Below, piece after piece: positions 1 through 7,646 of a DNA stretch of 46,145 bases. The notes beneath the pieces were generated by a model. It had not been told where the DNA came from. It ran no database searches and was given only the letters and a program-made list of their open reading frames with translations. Numbering within the stretch: the stretch's first letter is position 1; each line of letters opens with the position of its first letter. The translations under genes and the position numbers were made by a program. This DNA is from Sulfurospirillum sp. UBA2217. Lineage in GTDB: Bacteria; Campylobacterota; Campylobacteria; Campylobacterales; Sulfurospirillaceae. The stretch covers positions 1-46,145 of the forward strand of contig DCUJ01000008.1 in the NCBI GenBank assembly GCA_002328495.1, in the 5' to 3' direction.

Positions 1-82
1 GAAGACTACATGTTTGATAGGCTGGGTGTGTAATGGGTGAGAGCCCTTTAGCTGACCAGTACTAATAGGTCGTTTGGCTTAC
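1..82 (+). rRNA. rrl: 23S ribosomal RNA, 3' end (partial)
   Basis: The first about 80 bases match the conserved 3' end of bacterial 23S rRNA, including the CTGACCAGTACTAATAGG stretch just before the terminal helix. The gene starts outside the window. The exact 3' end is estimated by analogy with other bacteria. It is followed by a spacer of about 126 bases and then 5S, so this is the distal part of an rRNA operon read on the plus strand. Confidence 0.93.
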
Positions 83-172
83 ATATTATTACGTATGATA
101 ATGCTATTTCACTTCCTTATTAAGTGTAAAGCGTAATGTTGACTTAACAATTCTAAAATTCACCCAAGAATG

Positions 173-205
173 GTGAAGTAAGTGGTAATTTACCCTTTAC
201 TTCAC
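173..205 (+). other. Long hairpin in the 23S-5S spacer
   Basis: GTGAAGTAA at 173-181 pairs perfectly with TTACTTCAC at 197-205. Inside the loop GGTAA and TTACC (184-188 and 190-194) pair again. The stem ends four bases before the 5S 5' end, so it is probably the precursor stem cut during 5S maturation. The role is inferred; the pairing is seen directly. Confidence 0.5.
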
Positions 206-208
206 GAT

Positions 209-325
209 TCTGGTGGCTATAGAGAAGAGGAAACGCCCAGTCCCATTTCGAACCTGGAAGCTAAGCTCTTCATCGCCGATAATACTCTCTCTTACTGAGA
301 TGGAAACGTAGGTCGCTGCCAGTTC
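209..325 (+). rRNA. rrf: 5S ribosomal RNA
   Basis: The sequence has the epsilonproteobacterial 5S layout. The 5' TCTGGTGGC pairs with GCTGCCAG near the 3' end, and the conserved CCATTTCGAACCTGGAAG loop lies between. Length of about 117 bases is normal. A run of eight T (335-342) follows within 10-20 bases and probably ends the rRNA transcript. Ends are estimated to within a few bases. Confidence 0.93.
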
Positions 326-429
326 CGTGATTCATTTTTTTTATGCCTCTTCTTATCCCCCTTTTATAGCTACTTTCAAATGTATTTTATGGCTCTGTTA
401 GATTATATTTTAACATTGAAAGATTCTAA

Positions 430-822
430 ATGAACTACTTTAAACTTTTTATAACCACTTTATTTCTTATAGTACCTTTGTATGCAGAACCTTTTTTAGC
501 GAAAGAGAGTAAGCAGGCATTCAAAGAGAAGAAGTTATTACTCGTGACTGTTTCGAGTGAGAGATGTCCTTATTGCATTAAAATGAGAAAAGAAATTTTC
601 AATAATCCTAAGCATAAAGCAACAATTACTCAAAAATATGTTTATCTTGAAGTTGAGTATGATGATATTTTACTTCCAGCTTCATTACATGTAAAGTATT
701 TGCCTACTAATTATATTTTATCTCCTAAAAATTTGGAAATTTTAGATGAATTTGCAGGCTATATCGAGCCAAAGCATTTTATTGAATTACTAGAAGAAGT
801 TTACAAACAAGAGAGTCACTAA
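430..822 (+). CDS. Secreted thioredoxin-fold protein
   Basis: A 130-residue protein with a likely Sec signal peptide (residues 1-19, hydrophobic core then A-E cleavage region). A redox motif CPYC follows at residues 46-49, and a LPTNYIL segment supplies the cis-proline of thioredoxin folds. This fits the periplasmic thioredoxin-like group (thioredoxin_2/SoxW-like) that keeps cysteines of other exported proteins reduced or oxidised; the partner is unknown. It stands alone after the rRNA operon and converges on the next gene with two bases between. The Shine-Dalgarno sequence is weak. Codons 86-88 lie on one copy of the iterated palindrome (685-694), giving LHV. Confidence 0.75.
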   Translation: MNYFKLFITTLFLIVPLYAEPFLAKESKQAFKEKKLLLVTVSSERCPYCIKMRKEIFNNPKHKATITQKYVYLEVEYDDILLPASLHVKYLPTNYILSPKNLEILDEFAGYIEPKHFIELLEEVYKQESH

Positions 823-824
823 GC

Positions 825-1703
825 TTAGTTCACTTTCCAAAATTTGATAACACCATAAGCGATGAGTGTTGCAAAAATAATGCGCAATGTTACGATAACC
901 CAAAGATTTGCACCGAAGAGAACAAAGAGTAAGGTGTCTTCGATAATGGCGTGACATATCATCAAATATGTTCCAATAAAGAGAATTTCTTTCTTTTGAA
1001 GTGCCCCTTTTTGGTATTCTGAGATTAAAATACCCGCACCATAAGTAATCCCTAGAACAACACCTACTGTAATTGAAAAGCCAGCATTGAGTTTTTGAGA
1101 ATGATGTTGGATGAATGAGCGAGATTTCAAAAAATCAAGAAAAAATATCAAAAGAGAGACTAATCCAATCACTTCAATAGAGAGTATCAACGAAGCATAG
1201 AGCGAATGTTTTAAGAGTTCAACAATAGAGGTATATGGGGCGTGCTGATTTAATGAAGCATTTGATGCTAACGATACATCAAACCAAGATTCTGGTAACA
1301 ATGAAACTAAAAAAGCAACAATAAATCCTGTTATTATCCTTAGCAAAACTGAATACCAACGGGAGATGCCCAGTTTTTTCATAATTTCTGTTTCAACCAA
1401 GAGTGCATGAGCAATGCCTAAAAAAACAGCTAAAATCGTCCATTCGTGTGCGTTTAATCCAAGAGGTGCGGCAAATGCAATAGCTGCATAGAGGTTTAAA
1501 AAAAGCCCACTTACAATCGATAAAGCTGCCTCACTGGGGAGTCCTAGAAGCGTGACTAAAGGTTTAAATAAAAATGTAATATGCCTCAAAAGATCGTAGT
1601 AAAATAAGAGATCTGCTATAATATAAATCGGAACGATGAGCTTTAGGATAATAAGAGAGCTCTGAAAAGCCATTTTTGAAGAATTTTTAAAGACAAATTG
1701 CAT
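825..1703 (-). CDS. Nucleoside-recognition (Gate) domain membrane protein
   Basis: A 292-residue polytopic membrane protein with about seven hydrophobic segments, including residues 13-35, 55-80, 85-105 and 205-285. The repeated Gly-rich membrane segments and the GITYGAGILISEYQKG stretch (about 218-233) resemble the nucleoside-recognition/Gate domain family (SpmA/SpmB and YjiH relatives). Members are thought to move small solutes, but the substrate is generally unknown. It is convergent with the thioredoxin-like gene and divergent from tRNA-Arg. Family placement comes from overall look, not alignment. Confidence 0.65.
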   Translation of the reverse strand: MQFVFKNSSKMAFQSSLIILKLIVPIYIIADLLFYYDLLRHITFLFKPLVTLLGLPSEAALSIVSGLFLNLYAAIAFAAPLGLNAHEWTILAVFLGIAHALLVETEIMKKLGISRWYSVLLRIITGFIVAFLVSLLPESWFDVSLASNASLNQHAPYTSIVELLKHSLYASLILSIEVIGLVSLLIFFLDFLKSRSFIQHHSQKLNAGFSITVGVVLGITYGAGILISEYQKGALQKKEILFIGTYLMICHAIIEDTLLFVLFGANLWVIVTLRIIFATLIAYGVIKFWKVN

Positions 1704-1742
1704 GAAACTCTTTCTTTAATACTTTTTTTATAATACTTAGGA

Positions 1743-1748
1743 TAAAAT
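1743..1748 (+). promoter_or_regulatory. Candidate -10 box for tRNA-Arg
   Basis: TAAAAT lies 22 bases before the tRNA in a T-rich tract, giving a short leader of about 15 bases. A second TATAAT at 1729-1734 is an alternative. Campylobacterota promoters often lack a clear -35 box, and none is seen here. Confidence 0.4.
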
Positions 1749-1769
1749 ACCGACCTCAATTGATAGTGT

Positions 1770-1846
1770 GCGTTCGTAGCTCAGATGGATAGAGCATCGG
1801 TTTGCGGTACCGGAGGTCACAGGTTCGAGTCCTGTCGAGCGCACCA
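1770..1846 (+). tRNA. tRNA-Arg, anticodon GCG
   Basis: I folded this by hand into a full 77-base cloverleaf. The acceptor is GCGTTCG with CGAGCGC, the D stem GCTC with GAGC, the anticodon stem TCGGT with ACCGG around loop TTGCGGT, and the T stem ACAGG with CCTGT around TTCGAGT. CCA is encoded at the 3' end. The loop centre reads GCG, decoding CGC and CGU (Arg). Most bacteria read these codons with A34 (inosine), so G34 is notable. Confidence 0.93.
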
Positions 1847-1851
1847 CTTTT

Positions 1852-2310
1852 CTAAAATACCTCTTCAAATAAGCGATACTCTGTTTTTTGCAATCCTAAA
1901 TTTTCATATCTTTTTTGTGTTTCTTTATCATCTTTATGGACGAATAAGCGTACACCACATACATCGTAATGCTCTTTAGCTAAATTTTTAGCTTTTTCAA
2001 ACAGAGCATCGTGAATCTCTTTTTCAGCTGTTTTATCGGTTACAAAAATACTTTGAATGCAGTAAAATGCTCCATTATTCCAATCACTCCATTCTCTGGT
2101 AATCATGGTGATACCTACAATTGCGCTATTCATTTCAGCAATGAGATAAAAACCATTATTAAACTTAGCAAACACTTGATGCACACCTTCTGTAGTGAGT
2201 GCAAGGGAGAGGTTTTTATTGACGGTTTCTTTAGCAAACAAAACATTAAATTGTGCGATTTCACTTGAATCATCGCGTGTAGCAATGCGAACTATAAGAT
2301 TTTCTAACAT
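1852..2310 (-). CDS. GNAT-family N-acetyltransferase-like protein
   Basis: A 152-residue protein with the GNAT order. An N-terminal VRIATRDDSSEIAQF opens the fold. The central strand FYLIAEMNSAIVGITMI (about 74-90) leads to SIFVTDKTAEKEIHDAL (about 107-123), and the final part has the usual RLFVHKDDKETQKRYENLGL. In typical members the strand is followed by an R/QxxGxG/A loop that holds acetyl-CoA; here that loop reads DKTAEKEI without glycine, so cofactor binding may be altered. It sits 14 bases after murG on the same strand with its own AAGGA site, probably the last gene of the ftsW-murG operon. The acceptor is unknown. Confidence 0.75.
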   Translation of the reverse strand: MLENLIVRIATRDDSSEIAQFNVLFAKETVNKNLSLALTTEGVHQVFAKFNNGFYLIAEMNSAIVGITMITREWSDWNNGAFYCIQSIFVTDKTAEKEIHDALFEKAKNLAKEHYDVCGVRLFVHKDDKETQKRYENLGLQKTEYRLFEEVF

Positions 2311-2324
2311 CGTTTTTTCCTTTT

Positions 2325-3338
2325 TTAGGGGTTTAAGAGATAGGATACTATCTCTTTAGCGCCACCTCTTTTTGTGGTCTTAGCTATCTCTTGTGACATT
2401 GTTTTGATGTCCATATGCCAAAGATGGTTCAAAAGAGCATCTGAGTTGAGGCTGTGTTGTTCTTGGATAAAGGCAAGATGTTTCTCTGCCAATGCTTTAG
2501 CATTAAAATATTGATGATTGGCGGCAGCATGAGGGAAGGGTATAAAAATAGAGGGCAATCCATTGGCGCAAAGTTCCCACAGAGTACTTGCTCCTGAGCG
2601 ACTAATGGCACAATCTGCTTGGGATAATTTGGAGGGCATATCGTTGGAAAAAGCAAAAACATCGGCGCTAATGCCCTCTGCGGCATAAAAAGCTTTGACA
2701 CTTTCATACTCTTTAGTCCCTGTTTGATGAATGATGCGTATACCTTTTTCATCTAGTGCCTTTGCTATTTGTTTTGCAAGTGCATTGATAAACGTTGCTC
2801 CTTGACTCCCTCCTAAAAAAATCAGTGTTTTAAGTTCTTGCCGCACACGTCTCTTTTCAAAAAAAGCTTCATTGACAGGATAAGGTGTCCATGTAGCTTG
2901 TGCATCGTACGAACTAAAGAATGCTTTGGAAAATGGTCTTAAAAGGGTATTGAGCTTTCCTGTAACGGCATTTTGCTCATGAATATAAAGAGGTTTATAT
3001 GTAAGCAATGCTGCAAATGAGGCAGGTGCTGCGGAATAGCCACCGACCGAAAAAACCGTTGTAATGGCATGTTGTTTGAAAAGTGCTCTACATGTAAAGG
3101 CGGCTTTAATGATTTGAACAAATGAGAAGAGTTTTTGAAGACCTTTTTTATTGACCACGCCTTGGCTTTGTAAAAAATAGGTGTGTGAAAATCCATTATC
3201 TCCTTCAAACCACGTTTTATCTTGTCCTGCGGTTGAGCCAATATAGATAGGCTTGATACCTTGAAGATTTAACTCTTCTTTAATGGCTTTAGCAATGACC
3301 AAATGTCCCCCCGTACCACCTCCGGTAATGGCTATCAT
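2325..3338 (-). CDS. murG: MurG, lipid I to lipid II GlcNAc transferase
   Basis: A 337-residue GT28 enzyme that adds GlcNAc to undecaprenyl-pyrophosphoryl-MurNAc-pentapeptide on the inner face of the membrane. Visible motifs are the N-terminal GGGTGGH (6-12), HEQN (120-123), GGSQGA (176-181), and the UDP-GlcNAc-binding RSGASTLWE (247-255) and PFPHAAANHQ (267-276). The ATG at 3338 is chosen because it puts GGGTGGH at the usual place and overlaps the ftsW stop as ATGA; an upstream in-frame start would add 16 unlikely residues. It is translationally coupled to ftsW, so lipid II synthesis and its flippase/polymerase partner are made together. One palindrome copy lies at 3089-3096. Confidence 0.97.
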   Translation of the reverse strand: MIAITGGGTGGHLVIAKAIKEELNLQGIKPIYIGSTAGQDKTWFEGDNGFSHTYFLQSQGVVNKKGLQKLFSFVQIIKAAFTCRALFKQHAITTVFSVGGYSAAPASFAALLTYKPLYIHEQNAVTGKLNTLLRPFSKAFFSSYDAQATWTPYPVNEAFFEKRRVRQELKTLIFLGGSQGATFINALAKQIAKALDEKGIRIIHQTGTKEYESVKAFYAAEGISADVFAFSNDMPSKLSQADCAISRSGASTLWELCANGLPSIFIPFPHAAANHQYFNAKALAEKHLAFIQEQHSLNSDALLNHLWHMDIKTMSQEIAKTTKRGGAKEIVSYLLNP

Positions 3339-4495
3339 AATTTTGCCTTCTTGCTGATCATTAGCACCATCCCAATGCCAACACAAAGGGCTAAAATAGA
3401 ACTTCCTCCGTAACTGATAAAAGGTACAGAAATTCCTTTTATCGGCGTAATGGATGTGATTCCATAGGCGTTCATTAAAAATGAAAACGTAATCAACAAT
3501 CCAATGCCCAATGAAAAAAGGTAGTAGACTTTATTGTAACTGCGACTGGCTATTCTAAAAATACGATAAATTATGAAGACAATTACCATAGTAAGTGCAA
3601 AAACACCTAAAAATCCTAGCTCCTCTGCAATGCCAGCCAGTGCAAAGTCGGTATGCACTTCACTGAGATAGCCTAATTTAAAAAGACCATTTCCAATACC
3701 TTCTCCAAATAGTCCTCCATGTTTGATGGCATTGAGAGAGTGAGAAATCTGATAGGGCTCAGGAGCATCTTCAACCCGTAAAACAGCTGCTATACTTTCA
3801 GGGAAAAACGATAACACCATATTTTGAATGGTAGCCCACCACGTTTTAATACGAATAATACGGTGTGTAGAAGTAAAAATGGCTATGAGAAAAACAAACA
3901 AAGAACTTAAGAGGGCTAGCATAAAAAGCTGAAGACTGGTTCCTGCAAAAAAAGCCATGACTGCTAAAGTGAGTGCTAAGACAACCACTTGACCTAAGTC
4001 ATTTTGCATCACCGCAATCAAATAAATAACAATCATAAATACTGCAATATAAGGAAAGATAAGTTGCATCTCTTCTTTGAGTGTTTTCTTACTCTCATTC
4101 AGTTTACGCGCAAAACTCCATGCTAAAAAATAGACAAAGCCAATTTTAAAAAATTCTACGGGGGCTAAGGAAAAGCCAGGAAGACGTATCCATCGTTTTG
4201 CACCTCCTGCACTAGTGACCATAGACTCAGGAAGATAGTGCATAATACCCATTAGCAAAAGGCAGCTGATAAAAATAAAAAAGCCAATGTACTTTAAATA
4301 GACATCAGGATTGAGTCTAGAAAGTGCCCACATGAGTGTAACGCATAGCATTCCAACGCTAAATTGTCGAACGAAGAAGTGGTATTCAGCGTAGTCAAAA
4401 AAAAGTGTTGTGAACACGGGCAAGGAGAGTGAAAAAACAATTCCTATAAAAATAGCAACAGCACATAAGGAAAAAAGTGTTTTATCGGTCGTCAT
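3335..4495 (-). CDS. ftsW: FtsW, septal peptidoglycan glycosyltransferase (SEDS)
   Basis: A 386-residue SEDS-family protein with about ten membrane helices. Family landmarks are GGAKRWIRLPGFSLAPVEFFK (loop near residues 97-117), NDLGQ near 166, and the C-terminal PFISYGGSS (about 359-367). SEDS proteins polymerise glycan strands at the septum with a class B PBP. FtsW is favoured over RodA because it is coupled to murG. It is the first gene of a minus-strand operon and diverges from flgB; its start codon is 126 bases from the flgB start. RodA remains the alternative. Confidence 0.88.
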   Translation of the reverse strand: MTTDKTLFSLCAVAIFIGIVFSLSLPVFTTLFFDYAEYHFFVRQFSVGMLCVTLMWALSRLNPDVYLKYIGFFIFISCLLLMGIMHYLPESMVTSAGGAKRWIRLPGFSLAPVEFFKIGFVYFLAWSFARKLNESKKTLKEEMQLIFPYIAVFMIVIYLIAVMQNDLGQVVVLALTLAVMAFFAGTSLQLFMLALLSSLFVFLIAIFTSTHRIIRIKTWWATIQNMVLSFFPESIAAVLRVEDAPEPYQISHSLNAIKHGGLFGEGIGNGLFKLGYLSEVHTDFALAGIAEELGFLGVFALTMVIVFIIYRIFRIASRSYNKVYYLFSLGIGLLITFSFLMNAYGITSITPIKGISVPFISYGGSSILALCVGIGMVLMISKKAKL

Positions 4496-4571
4496 GGTAC
4501 TCTTAGTATATGGATTTTTATGATTTTACCCCAAAAAAGATTAAAAAAAGTTTCTCTTGAAAACGATTTTT

Positions 4572-4587
4572 TGGAATACTAATTGCT
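4572..4587 (+). promoter_or_regulatory. Sigma-54 (RpoN) promoter for flgB-flgC-fliE
   Basis: TGGAAT, five bases, then TTGCT gives the diagnostic GG at 4573-4574 and GC at 4585-4586 with exactly ten bases between, as in the -24/-12 consensus TGGCAC-N5-TTGCW. The expected start of transcription is near 4598, and the flgB ATG at 4622 follows an AAGGAG site at 4607-4612. Rod genes in epsilonproteobacteria are known members of the RpoN/FlgSR class, which supports the call. Confidence 0.8.
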
Positions 4588-4621
4588 TGTAAGAAGTAGT
4601 TTAAAAAAGGAGTGGTTATTT

Positions 4622-5056
4622 ATGGATATCCAAACGAGTAAATCTAAGCCATTATTAGAGCAGGCTTTAAATGCACGCGCTTTACGCCAAGATTTGATTT
4701 CGGGTAACATTGCCAATATTGACACACCTTTTTATAAATCAAAAGATATTGATTTTGAAACTATGTTGATTCAAAAAACCAAAGAGATTTACGCAGAAGG
4801 CGCTCCAAGCCCAAAATTATCCATGGCACAAACCGATGCCTCACACTTAAAGGGTTACACTGACTTTGATAGTTCAAAAGCAACGCTCTATTTACGAGAC
4901 GGACATATGGCTCGTAATGATGGGAATACGGTTGATTTAGACATTGAGAGTTCGGAACTAAGTAAAAATGCTGTGATGTTCAATGCGCTTACGTCTGCAT
5001 TGCAAAAAAATGGGGCCATTTTTAAAAGCGTCATTGAAGCATCAGCAAAGCTTTAG
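4622..5056 (+). CDS. flgB: FlgB, flagellar proximal rod protein
   Basis: A 144-residue rod protein with the classic N-terminal signature ARALRQDLISGNIANIDTPF (residues 19-38) and a C-terminal helix starting at about SSELSKNAVMFNALTSAL. FlgB joins the MS ring to the rod together with FliE. The ATG at 4622 is chosen because it follows AAGGAG by nine bases; a start at the upstream TTG (4583) would lie inside the sigma-54 promoter. The gene leads a flgB-flgC-fliE operon, exported through the flagellar type III system. Confidence 0.96.
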   Translation: MDIQTSKSKPLLEQALNARALRQDLISGNIANIDTPFYKSKDIDFETMLIQKTKEIYAEGAPSPKLSMAQTDASHLKGYTDFDSSKATLYLRDGHMARNDGNTVDLDIESSELSKNAVMFNALTSALQKNGAIFKSVIEASAKL

Positions 5057-5065
5057 GAGTAAAGA

Positions 5066-5560
5066 ATGGCACAACTGAGCAGTTTTGATATTAGCGGTTA
5101 CGGACTTTCTGCCCAACGTTTTCGTATGGACATTATCAGTTCAAACATTGCCAATGCGAATACAACACGTACGAGTGAGGGAGGACCTTATCAGCGTAAA
5201 GATGTTGTGTTTAAAGCTGTCGAATTTGAAAAAACACTCAATGATGCCATTGCTGAGGGCAATAATATGTTAGCTTATGAGAATCCCTTGGATGACCCAT
5301 TCTTGCAAGAAAATGCCAATCCTGCTATAATGAGTGTGGTTGTGGATAAGGTTGTGCGCGATGAGAGCGAGTTCAAATACAAATTTGATCCATCTCATCC
5401 AGATGCCAACACGGAAGGTTATGTTGCCTATCCAAACATCAATCCCGTGATTGAGATGTCCAATCTTATCGAAGCAACAAGAGCTTATCAAGCCAATGTT
5501 TCAGCATTTCAAAGTGCTAAGTCCATCGCGCAAAGTGCGATTGACCTTTTAAAAGGATAA
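5066..5560 (+). CDS. flgC: FlgC, flagellar proximal rod protein
   Basis: A 164-residue rod protein. The N-terminus has GYGLSAQRFRMDIISSNIAN, the common rod/hook/filament amphipathic helix. The C-terminus has the NVEMSNLIEATRAYQAN-type helix (here written NPVIEMSNLIEATRAYQAN). Length is in the normal range for epsilonproteobacterial FlgC. It starts nine bases after the flgB stop, preceded by TTAGGAGT, and is cotranscribed from the sigma-54 promoter. Confidence 0.96.
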   Translation: MAQLSSFDISGYGLSAQRFRMDIISSNIANANTTRTSEGGPYQRKDVVFKAVEFEKTLNDAIAEGNNMLAYENPLDDPFLQENANPAIMSVVVDKVVRDESEFKYKFDPSHPDANTEGYVAYPNINPVIEMSNLIEATRAYQANVSAFQSAKSIAQSAIDLLKG

Positions 5561-5563
5561 TAG

Positions 5564-5857
5564 ATGATTCCCATTAATAAACTTTCAGCCTTACAAAATG
5601 GATTAACACCTAGTGTTGATAAGAGTGATGCTACCAACAGTGATTTTTCGAAAATACTAAAAGAATCCCTAGAAGAGATGAATGACATCCAAGTTAAAGG
5701 TGATCGTGCTATGGCAGATATCGCTACGGGTCAAGTGAAAGATCTTCATCAAGCGGCTATTGCTATCAATAAAGCTGAGACGAACATGAAGATGATGCTT
5801 GAAGTCCGAAATAAAGCTCTGAGTGCTTATAAAGAGATTTCTAGAACCCAAATCTAG
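5564..5857 (+). CDS. fliE: FliE, flagellar MS ring-rod junction protein
   Basis: A 97-residue protein ending in the FliE signature, with DLHQAAIAINKAETNMKMML (about 65-84) followed by VRNKALSAYKEI. FliE joins the MS ring to the rod and is the first substrate of the flagellar export gate. It starts three bases after flgC and is the last flagellar gene in the cluster. A PBP gene follows after 13 bases, so the same transcript probably continues into it. Confidence 0.95.
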   Translation: MIPINKLSALQNGLTPSVDKSDATNSDFSKILKESLEEMNDIQVKGDRAMADIATGQVKDLHQAAIAINKAETNMKMMLEVRNKALSAYKEISRTQI

Positions 5858-5870
5858 TTTTTAACCTCTT

Positions 5871-7646
5871 ATGGAACAATCCGATACCAAAAAAATCAAA
5901 ATTCTTTTTCTCTTTTTCTTGGTTCTTTTAGGGTTTATTATTTTTCTAGGAACCCTTTTTTATTGGGCAACTATTGATAGAAGACTCCCGCGACTTGAAC
6001 ATACCGAAATCAGTCATGCATTGCGTGGCAATATTATCAGTTCAGATGGCTTCAAGTTGGCCACCAGCCAAAAACTCTATAAAGCCATTGTAGACACGCG
6101 TAACATCGACCCTAAAAAAGTGGATTTGTTTATTAAATTGTACACTCTTTACAGTGGGGATGACCCAACAAAAATTGCTTCTATTTTAAAATCAAATCAA
6201 GGCAGTACGGTTTTATCCTATCGTATTGATTCTAAAAGTGCTAAATACCTTCAAGAACTTTCTCGAAAACTTTACAAACTGGGTGTTTTTCGCTCATACG
6301 AAGACCCAAAAACGGGTGCTGCTTTTTTGAGAGGTTTAAGTGTCCTTGAGAGTGGTGAAGATAGACTCTATCCTGCGAATGATGCGATTACGCCCATTTT
6401 GGGGTATGTGAAAAAAATAGAACAGGATATGATTACAAAGACAACAGGCGTTAAAGGTATTGAGCGTTCCTACGAAGATAAACTTTCTTCTGTACAAAAT
6501 TCTTTAGTAGTCGGTGCTAGAGATATCTCAAATGCCATCATTTTAGATGGAAATAGCATTTCGACACGACGAAGTGATGGATATGATGTGCACTTGACCC
6601 TTTCGCTTAAAATGCAAAAAATTCTTGAAGACACCTTGGACCGATTTCGTAGGGAGTTAGACGCAAAAGAGATTTTAGTGGGCATTGTGCAAAGTGAAAC
6701 TGGCGAATTTTTAAGCCTTGCGACGAGCAGTCGTTTTAATCCAGATAGCATTGAAAAAAAAGATTACGGTTCACTCAATATCTCAGCCATTGAATACATT
6801 TATGAGCCAGGTTCTGTTATGAAGCCTATTACGCTCGCATTATTACTTAAGGCAAATAAGGTTAATCCATATGATATTATCAATGTGTATGGAGGCAGTT
6901 ATAAAATTGGTAGTAAAGTAATTACCGATACGCACAAAGATGATAAACTGAGCATTGAAGATATCATTACCTATTCGAGCAATGTGGGTACTGCGCAAAT
7001 CGCACAAAAATTAGATGCCGTTGAATTTTACCAAGGTTTGAAAGATTTTGGATTTTCTCTGCGCAGTGGGATAGACCTTCCTTTTGAAAATGTAGGGGTT
7101 ATTCCCGCACTAAACCGATTTAATTCACCTATTTATAAAGCAACGGTTGGGTATGGCTATGGACTCAACGCTACGTTTATGCAAGTACTAAAGGCGTATA
7201 CGGTATTTAATAATAATGGACGTATCGTGACTCCCATGATTGTTAAAAAATTGGTTTCGCCTCTTGGTCAAGAGCTTTTTCCTGAACGCACACCTGATGC
7301 CCAAGTGATACCCGTAGCAGTAGCAAAGCGAATGCAGAAAATCTTACTCAAGGTTGTCGCTTCGGGTACGGGAGTGGGTACAAAAATGCAAGGCTTGGAA
7401 ATTGGAGGGAAAACAGGAACCTCCCACTTAACCGAAGGCGGAGAATATGTTAAAGTGTACAATGGCTCTTTTTTTGGTTTTGCTAATGATGCAAAAAATC
7501 GGTATACGATTGGGGTGTTAGTACGAGAGGCAAAAAAGAATAAAGCCTATTTTGCATCTCAAAGTGCTGTGCCTGTTTTTAAAGCCGTTGTGGAAAAAAT
7601 GGTGGAAAATGGGTATCTAACCCCTTCCCCTGACATTCAAAATTAA
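5871..7646 (+). CDS. ftsI: FtsI/PBP2-type class B penicillin-binding protein
   Basis: A 591-residue transpeptidase that crosslinks peptidoglycan at the division site. One membrane anchor lies at residues 9-33, then the PBP dimer domain (about 45-210) and the catalytic domain. The serine nucleophile motif is SVMK (315-318), the second motif SSN (369-371) and the third KTGT (514-517). The size and the single N-terminal anchor fit FtsI (PBP3) rather than the longer MrdA. It lies 13 bases after fliE with no good Shine-Dalgarno sequence, so translation may depend on fliE. Its last 30 bases overlap the convergent hemH. C. jejuni, as I recall, also has pbpB next to fliE. Confidence 0.9.
   Translation: MEQSDTKKIKILFLFFLVLLGFIIFLGTLFYWATIDRRLPRLEHTEISHALRGNIISSDGFKLATSQKLYKAIVDTRNIDPKKVDLFIKLYTLYSGDDPTKIASILKSNQGSTVLSYRIDSKSAKYLQELSRKLYKLGVFRSYEDPKTGAAFLRGLSVLESGEDRLYPANDAITPILGYVKKIEQDMITKTTGVKGIERSYEDKLSSVQNSLVVGARDISNAIILDGNSISTRRSDGYDVHLTLSLKMQKILEDTLDRFRRELDAKEILVGIVQSETGEFLSLATSSRFNPDSIEKKDYGSLNISAIEYIYEPGSVMKPITLALLLKANKVNPYDIINVYGGSYKIGSKVITDTHKDDKLSIEDIITYSSNVGTAQIAQKLDAVEFYQGLKDFGFSLRSGIDLPFENVGVIPALNRFNSPIYKATVGYGYGLNATFMQVLKAYTVFNNNGRIVTPMIVKKLVSPLGQELFPERTPDAQVIPVAVAKRMQKILLKVVASGTGVGTKMQGLEIGGKTGTSHLTEGGEYVKVYNGSFFGFANDAKNRYTIGVLVREAKKNKAYFASQSAVPVFKAVVEKMVENGYLTPSPDIQN

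Noticed and set aside
1785..1979. Short open frame starting inside tRNA-Arg
   Set aside because: It begins within the tRNA and runs antisense into the GNAT gene; not a plausible gene.
4583..4621. Upstream TTG start for flgB
   Set aside because: It falls inside the sigma-54 -12 element, upstream of the expected transcription start, and has no Shine-Dalgarno.
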